From the NCBI GenBank assembly GCA_963698715.1, contig CAVORW010000002.1, positions 310,001 to 374,000 on the forward strand: DNA of 64,000 nt. The letters are read 5' to 3'. The notes under the pieces were generated by a model, which worked only from the letters and a program-made list of their open reading frames with translations, was not told where the DNA came from and ran no database searches. How positions within the stretch are numbered: the stretch's first letter is position 1; each line of letters opens with the position of its first letter. Source of the stretch: CAWHJB01 sp963698715 (lineage in GTDB: Bacteria; Chloroflexota; Anaerolineae; Anaerolineales; UBA4823). Positions 44,601-53,420 of the stretch are shown here, piece after piece. A program made the translations under genes and the position numbers.

Positions 44601-46127
44601 ATGACAACTCTATCTGGGATCGGGACTCAAACGAAGATCGGGGAACAAACTAGCGCAATACGATTCGCGCTGGGTGTGCTGCTCTCTGCGTTGGGTGGTG
44701 TATTGATTTTGCTGGCATTCCCGCCTTATGGGTTATGGCCGTTGGCCTGGTTCGGTCTGGTGCCCGTCTTGCTGGCGCAATATCGAATTTTGCCTGCCAA
44801 ATGGACCAGCCTGGCACAGGCGATCCTGGCTCTGGTCTGGCTGGGGCCATTTCTGGCACGGCTTTTTGGCCCTGACATGGGACCATTCTTCCAATTCATG
44901 GGGGTCTGGATCGCCATCCTGAATTATTTTGTGTCCAGGGATCGCAGCTTTCATGAGCTGACAAAATATCGCTGGTTCATCCTGCAAGGCGTCTTCGCCT
45001 GGGTAGGCTTTGAGATGATCCGAGCTACATTTATCCCCGTAATTGCAACAAGCGGGTTTATTGGCTATACCCAGGCGACACAACCGTGGTTGATCCAGCC
45101 TATCTCGATTTTCAGCGTTTACGGGTTAAACCTGGTTATCATCCTGTGCAATTACGCGCTGGCCCAAGGCCTGATGACCTGGCTTGACCGGAGATGGTCA
45201 GCGGAAGATGTCGTTTTGGTGGACAGGAATGCATCCCGGCGCTGGCTGGTTGGGACGGCTATTGTTCTGGGAGCCTGGATCGGCATCAGCTTTGTCCTTC
45301 TCGAAACTGGATCCAAAGACATGCCCGAAGTTCGGGTCGCGAGCTTGCGCCCGAATTTCCCTCTGCCTGCCCATCAGGATACTGTAAACACTTCGCTGGT
45401 TCGCTTCGAAGCGTTCGTGAGCCAGGCGCTGGAGGCGGCTGCCCAGGGCGCACAGATCATCTTTACCCCAGAGATGATGTTCAACTTCGACCCACAGCTG
45501 GAATTTACCGATCAGTTTCGAGAGGTTGCGAAACAAACGGGTGCATATATTTTCATCGGCTATACAGTTGCGCAGGAAGGGCAGGATTGGCGCAACGAGG
45601 CTGTGCTGCTATCACCTGACGGACAGTTCTCGCAAGTCTACGGCAAGTACCATACCTGGATGATTGGTGAGCCGCCAACAGCTTCGGCTGGTGTATTCCC
45701 GGTCTTTGGCACATCGTTCGGGAAACTGGCAACCCTGATTTGCCACGATGCCAACTATACCGATGTGGCCCGCACCCTGGCAGCTAATGGTGCACAGCTC
45801 ATTGCTGCTCCTTACCGTGAGTTTGGCGGGTTCGGTGAGCAGGCCTGGACCAACGCGCTGTTCCGGGCTGTTGAAAACCGTACGGCAGTAGTAATCAGCG
45901 GCGTGGCAACGGTCTCGGGCATCTTCAACCCGGATGGAAGCTTGGTGGCCCTGGACACGGACATTGCTGGCTCACGCATGACGCTGGTAGGCACCGTGAC
46001 GCTGGGTGCCGGCAAGGCCCCCTATACTTCCTTAGGCGATGCGTTAGGCTGGATCTCCTTGGCTGCCTTCGTATATTTTATGATCTTCCAATCCGTGATC
46101 GAGCGGAGGGCCAGGAACACTGCATAG
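44601..46127 (+). CDS. Apolipoprotein N-acyltransferase-like membrane nitrilase
   Basis: This 508-residue protein combines six to eight N-terminal membrane segments (ALGGVLILLAFPPYGLWPLA at the start) with a periplasmic carbon-nitrogen hydrolase domain. The nitrilase triad appears as Glu in IIFTPEMMFN, Lys in QVYGKYHTWMIGE and Cys in LATLICHDANYTD. This is the layout of Lnt, which adds the third acyl chain to lipoproteins. Sequence is divergent from proteobacterial Lnt, so another acyl or amide substrate is possible. AAGGAGG precedes the ATG at 44601; a GTG one codon earlier is less well placed. Confidence 0.85.
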   Translation: MTTLSGIGTQTKIGEQTSAIRFALGVLLSALGGVLILLAFPPYGLWPLAWFGLVPVLLAQYRILPAKWTSLAQAILALVWLGPFLARLFGPDMGPFFQFMGVWIAILNYFVSRDRSFHELTKYRWFILQGVFAWVGFEMIRATFIPVIATSGFIGYTQATQPWLIQPISIFSVYGLNLVIILCNYALAQGLMTWLDRRWSAEDVVLVDRNASRRWLVGTAIVLGAWIGISFVLLETGSKDMPEVRVASLRPNFPLPAHQDTVNTSLVRFEAFVSQALEAAAQGAQIIFTPEMMFNFDPQLEFTDQFREVAKQTGAYIFIGYTVAQEGQDWRNEAVLLSPDGQFSQVYGKYHTWMIGEPPTASAGVFPVFGTSFGKLATLICHDANYTDVARTLAANGAQLIAAPYREFGGFGEQAWTNALFRAVENRTAVVISGVATVSGIFNPDGSLVALDTDIAGSRMTLVGTVTLGAGKAPYTSLGDALGWISLAAFVYFMIFQSVIERRARNTA

Positions 46128-46235
46128 AAGTGATGGCAAAACACCCTAGAGGCATGCATACGCCTTTAAGGTTAAGAACGATTCGGGTATGCCTGGTGGA
46201 TAAAAAACCAACATTTGTAATGAGAGGAAATTGAG

Positions 46236-46823
46236 ATGAACAAGTCGAAGCTCGTCTGGGGGATCATCTGTCTGGTGATCGCTGGAGGGTTGGGTGTTGC
46301 TAATATCTGGCTGCCTTCCGAGAACCTGATGTTCCAGATCGGCGATAATAACCTGCCTTGGGTGCCGCCGGTTGTACTGGGTATTGTAGGGATTATCTTA
46401 CTCGCTACTGCCGGCAGTAGCGAGGAAACGGTCTCCGAAGCTGGGCAATCCGAAATGGTCGTAGATCCAGAAAAAGCCGCACTGAATAAAAGGCTCGAAT
46501 CGATTGCCTGGGGTCTGTTCCTTGTCATGCTGGGCGGGTTCATGTTCGTGCCAGATGAAACTGTTCAAGGTGGTTGGTGGTCAATAGGAGTCGGCCTGAT
46601 CATGCTTGGGCTCAACGCAGCCCGCTACATCAACAAGTTGAGGATGAGCGGGTTTACCACTGTTCTGGGAATTCTCTCGGTTATCGGGGGTGGGCTGACC
46701 CTGGCTGGCCTGGAAGGCGCTGATGGGGCCATCCTGCTGATCGTTCTGGGCGCCTATCTGATCCTCAAGCCATGGTTCGAAAATCAGCAGCTTTTTGGGA
46801 AGGCCGAGCAGAGTCGGGCGTAA
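46236..46823 (+). CDS. Small membrane protein, unknown function
   Basis: This 195-residue protein has about six hydrophobic segments in pairs. They lie near residues 5-22, 44-62, 88-105, 108-124, 140-156 and 163-180, separated by a charged stretch (SEETVSEAGQSEMVVDPEKA) near 63-82. AGAGG lies eight bases before the ATG. No motif points to a function. It follows the Lnt-like gene by 108 bases and could share its transcript. Confidence 0.65.
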   Translation: MNKSKLVWGIICLVIAGGLGVANIWLPSENLMFQIGDNNLPWVPPVVLGIVGIILLATAGSSEETVSEAGQSEMVVDPEKAALNKRLESIAWGLFLVMLGGFMFVPDETVQGGWWSIGVGLIMLGLNAARYINKLRMSGFTTVLGILSVIGGGLTLAGLEGADGAILLIVLGAYLILKPWFENQQLFGKAEQSRA

Positions 46824-46924
46824 AACCAATACTGGAGCGGCGCGATTGAAAACAAATAACTGGAGATTGTTCTCGTCGCAGAGCAAAAAGTAACAAGAAG
46901 TTACGAATTAACACGGAGATGGAG

Positions 46925-47140
46925 ATGCCAATCGTTGAGATTCGGGTCAAGGGTTGCCTAGATGAACATTGGGTTGAATGGTTCAACGGCTTCAACATCG
47001 CCCACATGAAGGCAGCAGAGACTGTCTTCACAGGGGAAGTGCGGGACCAATCTGAATTGTACGGCCTCATTGCCAAGCTTCGTGACCTGGGAGTGTCGCT
47101 CGTAGCGGTGAAGATTAGCGAGGGGCCAGAGAATACTTAG
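46925..47140 (+). CDS. Short conserved protein, unknown function
   Basis: This 71-residue protein starts MPIVEIRVKGCLDEHWVEWF. A second ATG two codons upstream is possible (GGAG lies before both). The pattern of an N-terminal strand, then LDEHWVEWFNGF, then ETVFTGEVRDQSELYGLIAKL and RDLGVSLVAVK resembles small ferredoxin-fold proteins often met beside other genes in Chloroflexota and actinobacteria. No activity is known. A hairpin shared with the convergent MFS gene follows. Confidence 0.65.
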   Translation: MPIVEIRVKGCLDEHWVEWFNGFNIAHMKAAETVFTGEVRDQSELYGLIAKLRDLGVSLVAVKISEGPENT

Positions 47141-47160
47141 TCTCAATCCAAAATTCAGGG

Positions 47161-47209
47161 GTACGTAGTTGGAGGTGCGGGCAAATCGCCCAACCCTCCA
47201 ACCACGTAC
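47161..47209. terminator. Bidirectional hairpin between convergent genes
   Basis: The arm starting GTACGTAGTTGGAGG (47161-47175) pairs with 47195-47209 with one A-C mismatch. Inside it GGGC (47179-47182) pairs with GCCC (47188-47191). Confidence 0.65.
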
Positions 47210-47243
47210 ATTTATTTCAACCAGGTGGCTCTGTCTGGCAGCT

Positions 47244-48440
47244 TTAACGCACTTCTACCAGCCAGCCGAATAGAAAACCAAGCAGAAGCACCGGGATCAG
47301 ACAAAAGCCGGTTGCGGCCCAGCCTATCACGGATACCAGGCTGCCAAAAAGAATCGGTCCGATTACCATGCCGATGTTCTGGCCCAACATCAATACAGCC
47401 ATGGCAATACCTGCCATGCGGGGATCTCGCATCACTTCTGGTGCGGCTGCAAATGTAGCGGTTGGGATGCTGCCAATCAAAAGACCCTGGACTATCATAT
47501 ATGCGACAAGCCCGGCCCCAGTCAGGTAAAATGGCAGCACTATGATAGCTGCTAGAGTCAAATAGCCGAATGAATAGACCCACTTGCGGGTCCCAAGCCG
47601 GTCAGAAACCCAGCCGGCTAGCGGTGCCGATAACAAAACAACAATCGAAGGGATATTCACAATGATAGCTGCGTCCGCCAGTGGGTAGCCACGGACGTCG
47701 GCCAGGAAAGTTGGCAGAAAGGTGCCCATGCCCAGAAATGTCAGGTTGAAACAAGCAAAGCTGGCAGCCAGCAACCAGCTGCTCCTATTCGCCATCGCTT
47801 TGCGGAGATTCAAGGCGGGCAGGCTGACCTGCCCTTGAGGCAGCACCGGGGGGCGGCGCATAAACAGCAAGAACAGGATGAAGGCGGACAGGGCCAGCCC
47901 GGCTGCCAACCACCAGACGGACTGCCAGCCCTGGGAAGCTGCCATGCGCGGGGCCAACACGGCAGCTGAGATCGCTCCTAGCGGCACCCAGGTTGCCCAG
48001 ATACCCAATGGAGTGCCCTGGCGATCGGCGGGAAACCACATGGCAATAATCGCAGGCGCTGCGACAGCGATCAAGCCCAAGCCGATCCCTTCGATCACCC
48101 GGCTGGTCAGCAAGGCCAGGGCAGTTGTAGCAAACGCGCCTAGAGTGGAGCCAGCCACCAGACTGCCTACTGCGATCAGGACAGTTAGCTTTGGCCCGAC
48201 GCGTTGCAAGATTAAACCGGTCGGCAGCGCCAGGATAACACCAGTCAGAGCAAAGACGGACATCAGCCCACCAGAGAGACTCAAACTCATCTGAAGTTTG
48301 TCCATTAACACGGGCAAGATGGGTGGTACTTTTTGCTGGTTGAACGCGGCTGCCACGCTTGCCAGATAGACGACGAACAGAATTACCCAGGCATACGGCT
48401 GTATTTTAGAGGCGGGTTTAATTGTGGTTTCTGGTTGCAT
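47244..48440 (-). CDS. MFS transporter, CynX/NimT-like group
   Basis: This 398-residue permease has twelve membrane segments. The first inter-helix motif is weak (PTGLILQRVGPKL); the second-half motif is AGWVSDRLGTRK. SRVIEGIGLGLIAVAAPAIIAMWFP resembles the CynX/NimT (cyanate and 2-nitroimidazole) and Nar-like groups. It lies downstream of the corrinoid methyltransferase genes on the same strand, separated by a hairpin. It may import a methylated substrate or export the product; this is inference from position only. Confidence 0.85.
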   Translation of the reverse strand: MQPETTIKPASKIQPYAWVILFVVYLASVAAAFNQQKVPPILPVLMDKLQMSLSLSGGLMSVFALTGVILALPTGLILQRVGPKLTVLIAVGSLVAGSTLGAFATTALALLTSRVIEGIGLGLIAVAAPAIIAMWFPADRQGTPLGIWATWVPLGAISAAVLAPRMAASQGWQSVWWLAAGLALSAFILFLLFMRRPPVLPQGQVSLPALNLRKAMANRSSWLLAASFACFNLTFLGMGTFLPTFLADVRGYPLADAAIIVNIPSIVVLLSAPLAGWVSDRLGTRKWVYSFGYLTLAAIIVLPFYLTGAGLVAYMIVQGLLIGSIPTATFAAAPEVMRDPRMAGIAMAVLMLGQNIGMVIGPILFGSLVSVIGWAATGFCLIPVLLLGFLFGWLVEVR

Positions 48441-48474
48441 TGATGTATTCTCTACTTTTGAATAAATACATAGT

Positions 48475-48512
48475 TACGAGCATTTGCGACAAACTCGCCG
48501 CAAATGCTCGTA
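48475..48512. terminator. Hairpin between the methyltransferase cluster and the MFS gene
   Basis: The 14-bp arm 48475-48488 pairs perfectly with 48499-48512. It lies 25 bases after the URO-D-type gene stop and 35 bases before the MFS start, so partial termination is likely. Confidence 0.6.
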
Positions 48513-48536
48513 TATTTTACCGAATTTGAATGCGGA

Positions 48537-49880
48537 TCAATACTTTCCGTATTCTTTCCCGGTTCGGATCATGGCGTGCAGGTTTTCCGGTTCGGCGTCG
48601 TCCAGAACGGCGCCGGTGGAAAGAATGTAGCCGCCATCGCCGGCGACATCATCGATCAGGCCTTTGGTGTAGTCTTCAACCTGCTGGGGGGTTCCGGCTT
48701 TCAGGATTGAAACAGGTACGTTGCCGCCGAAGCAAGCCCAACCAGTAAAACGTTTTTTAACCTCTTTCATATCCGTCTGATCGAAGATCCAGATCGTCTT
48801 GCCAGCGGGAATATCCGGATCTGCGATGATATCCAATCGTTGGTTGTAGCCGCCTTCGACGAACAGGTAAGGCACAACGCCCTCCTCGATCAGGCCCAGC
48901 ACGACCGCTTTGAGAGTAGGCCAGTAGAACGTTTTAAAATCTTTGTTGGACATAAATCCATCAGCGCCTTTATGCAGTGGAATAAAGGCGACCGGATTCT
49001 TGTTGGTAGTGGCTGAACGAATGCCCATTTCGATAGCAATCGGTACGAAGCGATCCAGGGCCGCCAGGAGCTTATTGGGCCGGCGGAACATATCCAGCAT
49101 AATCGCCCGCGTGCCGCGGATCGTATCCCCCAGCGTGTCGAAGGGAGCCTTGGTAAAGCCGCCAATCAGGGGCGGAATGCCCAGAGTACTGATAGTGGCT
49201 CCATCGATCGCCAGTGCTGCCCCAATCCATTCCATCGCCAGGCGACCAGCTTCCAGCAGTTTCTGGAAAGATTCCTGGACCGGCGGGATGCCCACCGGAA
49301 CCATAAAGCCACCCAGGAAAGGCAGCTCTAGAATATCGGTCATCGGGGCGAGCATGTTCCAGGGCCCCAGGGCGCCGAAAATGCGCGGCAGGTACTGGCG
49401 CATGAAGAAGTTCGATGGATCTTTGATCAAATCATCGTATTCCTCGGCTTGCATGTATTCAGCTTCCACGCACTGGTATGGCGAGCTGGACGGCACGCCG
49501 TGCCCGGGCCAATGATAGAGCTTGTAATCGAGCAGCTCGAATACTTTACCGGGGCCATAGATGGGGGCGCTGGCCAGCGAATTGGGAAGGAAGTCGGCGT
49601 GATATTTCTTCAATGCATAGCCGAGTTTATCGTAGTCATACATGGCCTCTTCGGGCGTCACGCCCGCATAGGCGAAAGGATAAAAGCCCGTGTTGGGAGC
49701 GACCGGAATGCGTGTGGGCTTTTTCAGTTGAACGACATCCTTGACCATCTGGACGCGTTCCTGATACGCCTGTTTGGCTTCAGGACTCGCGAACTCGACT
49801 CCTTCAGCTTGGATCCAGGCGGCAAAGCGGGATTCCATCTTCTCGGCAGGGTTCATCTTTTGCCAGTTTTCGGCTGTCAT
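48537..49880 (-). CDS. Uroporphyrinogen decarboxylase-fold methyltransferase (substrate:corrinoid, MT I type)
   Basis: This 447-residue protein starts MTAENWQKMNPAEKMESRFA; AAGGAG lies before this ATG. It belongs to the URO-D superfamily, which besides HemE includes MtaA, MtbA and the O-demethylase MT I proteins. Recognisable parts are RIPVAPNTGFYPFAYAGVTP and the late GAVPYLFVEGGYNQRL-like block (VVPYLFVEGGYNQRLDII). The CFGGNVPVSILKAGTPQQVE end resembles the Zn-site Cys region of these methyltransferases. Given corrinoid protein, pterin methyltransferase and activase next to it, it most likely takes a methyl group from a donor to the corrinoid. The donor is unknown. Confidence 0.85.
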   Translation of the reverse strand: MTAENWQKMNPAEKMESRFAAWIQAEGVEFASPEAKQAYQERVQMVKDVVQLKKPTRIPVAPNTGFYPFAYAGVTPEEAMYDYDKLGYALKKYHADFLPNSLASAPIYGPGKVFELLDYKLYHWPGHGVPSSSPYQCVEAEYMQAEEYDDLIKDPSNFFMRQYLPRIFGALGPWNMLAPMTDILELPFLGGFMVPVGIPPVQESFQKLLEAGRLAMEWIGAALAIDGATISTLGIPPLIGGFTKAPFDTLGDTIRGTRAIMLDMFRRPNKLLAALDRFVPIAIEMGIRSATTNKNPVAFIPLHKGADGFMSNKDFKTFYWPTLKAVVLGLIEEGVVPYLFVEGGYNQRLDIIADPDIPAGKTIWIFDQTDMKEVKKRFTGWACFGGNVPVSILKAGTPQQVEDYTKGLIDDVAGDGGYILSTGAVLDDAEPENLHAMIRTGKEYGKY

Positions 49881-49996
49881 ATTTGCACTCCTTGTATTTC
49901 CAGGTTCATCCATTGCGATTGGTAAGGCTCCTCAACTGCGTAACGTGATCGATTTTCCAGAAGGTAGAGAGAAGCTTGCAGATGGTGGTGGGCGTG

Positions 49997-50626
49997 TTAG
50001 TTTCCTACTACCCAATCTTTGGCGAGGTTGACGGCAGCCATGGCATCCCGGCCGTAGGCGTCGGCGCCGGCGTACTGGCGGATCTGCTCGTCGATCTGCC
50101 CGCCGCCGATCATGACCTTAACGTCGCTCAGGCCGGCAGCCTTGATGGCCTGGACGGTGGCTTTCATCGGGTCGTAAGCCAGGGTCAGGAAACCGCTCAG
50201 GCCGACGATCTTGGCGCCGGTCTGCTGGACGGCCTCGACGAATTTGGCCGGGGGCACGTCCACCCCCAGGTCGGTGACTTCGAAGCCGTTGATGTCGAGC
50301 ATGAAAGCGACGATGTCCTTGGCAATGTCGTGGATGTCGCCTTCGACGGTGCCGATGACGACTTTACCGAGTTTCTTTCGAGCGGCCTCCTCCGCCAGGC
50401 GAGGCTTGATCTCGACAGAGATCTGGTTGAGCATCTCGCCGGCCAGGATCAGCTCGGGGATAAAGCAGTCGCCGGACTCGAAACGCTGGCCGATGATCTC
50501 CATGGCCTGGCGGCAGGCTTCGAGAACGTCGAGGGGGTCGGTGCCGGCATCCAGCATCTGGGTGGTGATCTGGAGAGCGTCTTCCTCGCGCATCTCAGTG
50601 ATGGCATCAATCAGTTTTTGGGACAT
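49997..50626 (-). CDS. Corrinoid (B12-binding) protein, variant cobalamin motif
   Basis: This 209-residue protein starts MSQKLIDAITEMREEDALQI; AAAGGAG precedes. It has the helical Met-synthase cap (residues 10-85) and the Rossmann B12 domain. The cobalamin motif reads GTVEGDIHDIAKDIVAFM: the axial His is present, but the Gly of D-x-H-x-x-G is Ala. GLSGFLTLAYDPM and MIGGGQ supply the S-x-L and G-G motifs. It carries the methyl group between the substrate methyltransferase and the pterin methyltransferase. It starts four bases after the stop of that enzyme, so it is co-translated. Confidence 0.9.
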   Translation of the reverse strand: MSQKLIDAITEMREEDALQITTQMLDAGTDPLDVLEACRQAMEIIGQRFESGDCFIPELILAGEMLNQISVEIKPRLAEEAARKKLGKVVIGTVEGDIHDIAKDIVAFMLDINGFEVTDLGVDVPPAKFVEAVQQTGAKIVGLSGFLTLAYDPMKATVQAIKAAGLSDVKVMIGGGQIDEQIRQYAGADAYGRDAMAAVNLAKDWVVGN

Positions 50627-50630
50627 ATAC

Positions 50631-51467
50631 TCAACTCCTTTGTTTGTTGATGGCTGGTTTATCGTCAGCGGGATAATCAAAAATCCCTTTACGGGAGGCT
50701 CGGATGTAATTCAAACAATGAGCATCCTGACCTAAGATCAATTGGCTGGCCAGAATTGCGGCCTGGATCTCGCGATCCAGTGGATCGAGAATTGCACTGT
50801 CCAGGCCGGCCTGGATGGCCAGGCTGAGAAAATAACGGTTGACAAGTGAGCGCGCCGGGAGACCAAAAGAAATGTTGCTCAACCCGATTGTCAGATGGGC
50901 TTCGGGGTGTTCGGCCTTGACACGGCGCATAGTTTCAAAGGCGATCATGGCGCTCTGGTTGTTGGTGGATAGTGTCATGGCAAGCGGATCGACATAGACG
51001 TGCGAGTCGGGCACGCCAGCAGACTGAGTTTCGGCGAGCACTTTTTGGACCACTTCAAAACGTTTTTCAGCCGATTCGGGGATCTTCTTTTCATCCATCG
51101 CCAGCGCGATCACCTGGCAGCCGTGTTCTGCAACCAGCGGGAGGATCCCGCTCAGGCGCTGCGATTCGCCACTGATAGAATTGATCATTGGGGTTTTGTG
51201 TACTGCCTGAATGGCGATTTTAAGAGCTCTAGGGTTGGCACTATCCAGGCAAAGGGGGGTATCTACCACGGATTGAATATTTTCGATCAGCCAGATCAGA
51301 TCGTCCGGTTCCTGGTCAGGATGGGTACCAGCGTTCACATCCAGCCAGCTGGCGCCGGCTTCAGCCTGGCGGAGCGCCAGGTCTTTGATGTATCCTGCAT
51401 CTCGCTCGGCTATGGCGCGTCCCACTCTTTTTCGAGTGCCGTTAATTTTTTCTCCGATGATTTTCAT
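50631..51467 (-). CDS. Methyltetrahydrofolate:corrinoid methyltransferase (DHPS-like, MT II type)
   Basis: This 278-residue protein starts MKIIGEKINGTRKRVGRAIA; GGAGAG lies six bases before. It has the pterin-binding TIM barrel of MeTr/AcsE-like enzymes: ASWLDVNAGTHPDQEPDDL with the conserved D-N-G triplet context, TPLCLDSANPRALKIAI, and PMINSISGE. HLTIGLSNISFGLPARSLVN is typical of this methyltransferase branch and not of dihydropteroate synthase. It moves the methyl group from the corrinoid protein to tetrahydrofolate, feeding the Wood-Ljungdahl route or the folate pool. It sits between activase and corrinoid protein in one transcript. Confidence 0.92.
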   Translation of the reverse strand: MKIIGEKINGTRKRVGRAIAERDAGYIKDLALRQAEAGASWLDVNAGTHPDQEPDDLIWLIENIQSVVDTPLCLDSANPRALKIAIQAVHKTPMINSISGESQRLSGILPLVAEHGCQVIALAMDEKKIPESAEKRFEVVQKVLAETQSAGVPDSHVYVDPLAMTLSTNNQSAMIAFETMRRVKAEHPEAHLTIGLSNISFGLPARSLVNRYFLSLAIQAGLDSAILDPLDREIQAAILASQLILGQDAHCLNYIRASRKGIFDYPADDKPAINKQRS

Positions 51468-51499
51468 ATTCACTCTCCGAATTGATTTTGGGTGTTTTC

Positions 51500-53329
51500 T
51501 TACTTTGGGAACAACATGCCGAGAGCAAACTGGCGCTTAAACTTAGGGTAAGTGGTTAGCTCATTATAGCGAGTGCCTGCGGCAATATCCTGGGCGCGCT
51601 GGCGGGCGATTTTCGACAGCAATATCCACTTGGCTCCAATCGCAGCCGCGTTGCCAACCTGCCGGTAGTTGGCATTTGGCAAATCGGGGAACAGGCCCAT
51701 GGCAATGGCATTGTTGATGTTAAGATACGAGCCGAAGGCGCCGGCGATGATCACTTCTTTGATGTCGTCTGGACGGATGCCGGTCACCTCCATCAGGACA
51801 TTCATCCCAGCCTGGATAGCGCCTTTGGCCAGCTGAATTTCATTGATATCCTGCTGGTCGATGACGATATCCCGCCCGGTGCCGCTCTTTTTGGCCGGAA
51901 CGAGCAGGTATTCAGGTCCGTTTCTTCCCTCCCGGATCCCGTCTTTGTCACGCTGGAACCGCCCGTGCGCGTTGATGAAACCCGATTGGTACAACCCTGC
52001 CACGGTATCGATGATCCCAGAACCACACAGACCAACTGCAGGGGCATTAGCGATCGTTACCAGCTCCAATTTATGGGCGGATATACGGACTTTTTCAATT
52101 GCGCCAGTGGCGGCGCGCATGCCATCGCTAATGTGGGCGCCTTCAAAGGCAGGACCTGAAGCGCACGAAGCAGATGAAAGGAAAGTCTGGCCGGGCACAC
52201 GCAAGGCGATCTCTGAATTGGTGCCGATATCGATCCCCAGGGTCACTTTGTCGGCTCGGTCCAACTCGCTGGCGAGAATCATGGCAACATGATCTGCGCC
52301 CACAAACCCCCCGATGCAGGCTGGGATATGGACATATGCTCCAGGCGCCGCTCCCAGATCTAAGCGATCGGCCCGCACATCGATGGCTGTGCTTATGGCG
52401 GGCACATAGGGAGCGGTTGCCAGCTGATGAACAGGCAAGCGGAGCAGCAGGTGGATCATGGCGGTATTGCCCACAATACAGATCTCCGCAACCTGGCTGC
52501 GGTTTGCACCGGCTGCATTGACCAGCTCGCCCAGGAGTTCGTTCAAACTTTCGCGTACTTTAGTAGCTAAAACCAGGTCCCCTTGCGGTTTGCGGTGGGC
52601 GTGGCTGAGGCGGGAGATCACGTCTTCTCCGTAGCCGATTTGCGGGTTGGGCGCTCCAGCCGTGGCCAGATCTTTGCCAGTTGCCAGATCGACGAGGTAG
52701 GCGGCCAGTTTGGTGGTGCCCAGATCGACGGCAAACCCAAGCGGGGGGCAACCTATGGGAGCCAAACCAACGATTTCACTGCCACGCAAATATACGTTCA
52801 CCTGCCAATTGTTATCGCGCAGGATTTTGGAAGAGAAACGGGCCACCTGGAGCCCTGCCCAGATATCTCTGAGGCCTTGTTCTTCGGCCAGCCCATCCAG
52901 GATCCGGGATATGTCTGAACGGGTGTCCTCCAGCGAGGGTTTTGCCAGGGACAGTGAAACGACCTGGATTAACGGGTCAGGCTCAATATTCCTCAGAATG
53001 CTGCCGGTTTGGAGGACCTGGCCCGTGATCAGGGAGCCCCTGGGGATATGTATTTTGACGTCACTCTGGATTTGGCTGCAACATGCCAGACGCACCCCGT
53101 TGTTTCGCTCAATTTCAGTCAGGATGAACTCTTCGTCATCATTTGGGGGAGTAACTTGGCCAAATAATATAACAACCTGGCATTGACCGCAGCTTCCCTC
53201 GCCACCGCAATCCGAGGTCAGGTCAATTCCAGCCTGGCGAGCAGCTTCGAGCAGATTCGTGCCAGCCTGAACCCGGACATGCTTACCTATAGGCTGAAAT
53301 TGGACATCAAAAAGTTCTGGTTCTCCCAT
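51500..53329 (-). CDS. Corrinoid activation protein, 2Fe-2S plus ASKHA ATPase (RACo-type)
   Basis: This 609-residue protein has an N-terminal 2Fe-2S domain with the cysteine ladder SDCGGEGSCGQCQVV near residues 39-53 and RLACCSQ near 80. A linker and the RACo middle domain follow. The C-terminal ASKHA (DUF4445) region has AVDLGTTKLAAYLVDLATG near 205, LGIDIGTNSEIALRV near 360 and VIIAGAFGSYLN. It uses ATP to reduce accidentally oxidised Co(II) corrinoid to Co(I). Its presence marks this as a complete corrinoid-dependent system. It starts 91 bases after the DUF1638 stop with a hairpin between. Confidence 0.93.
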   Translation of the reverse strand: MGEPELFDVQFQPIGKHVRVQAGTNLLEAARQAGIDLTSDCGGEGSCGQCQVVILFGQVTPPNDDEEFILTEIERNNGVRLACCSQIQSDVKIHIPRGSLITGQVLQTGSILRNIEPDPLIQVVSLSLAKPSLEDTRSDISRILDGLAEEQGLRDIWAGLQVARFSSKILRDNNWQVNVYLRGSEIVGLAPIGCPPLGFAVDLGTTKLAAYLVDLATGKDLATAGAPNPQIGYGEDVISRLSHAHRKPQGDLVLATKVRESLNELLGELVNAAGANRSQVAEICIVGNTAMIHLLLRLPVHQLATAPYVPAISTAIDVRADRLDLGAAPGAYVHIPACIGGFVGADHVAMILASELDRADKVTLGIDIGTNSEIALRVPGQTFLSSASCASGPAFEGAHISDGMRAATGAIEKVRISAHKLELVTIANAPAVGLCGSGIIDTVAGLYQSGFINAHGRFQRDKDGIREGRNGPEYLLVPAKKSGTGRDIVIDQQDINEIQLAKGAIQAGMNVLMEVTGIRPDDIKEVIIAGAFGSYLNINNAIAMGLFPDLPNANYRQVGNAAAIGAKWILLSKIARQRAQDIAAGTRYNELTTYPKFKRQFALGMLFPK

Positions 53330-53367
53330 TCAAGGGTTCTCCGGGGAAGGCTAAAAAATCTTATAAA

Positions 53368-53414
53368 TATGGTTGGCGATAGTCGGAGTTGTACTCCAAC
53401 TATCGCCAACCATA
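53368..53414. terminator. 16+5-bp hairpin between DUF1638 and the activase gene
   Basis: The arm 53368-53383 pairs perfectly with 53399-53414. After one mismatch, GGAGT pairs with ACTCC around TGT. Read on the minus strand, a T6 run follows nine bases later. It could attenuate the operon after its first gene. Confidence 0.6.
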
Positions 53415-53420
53415 AATTGA

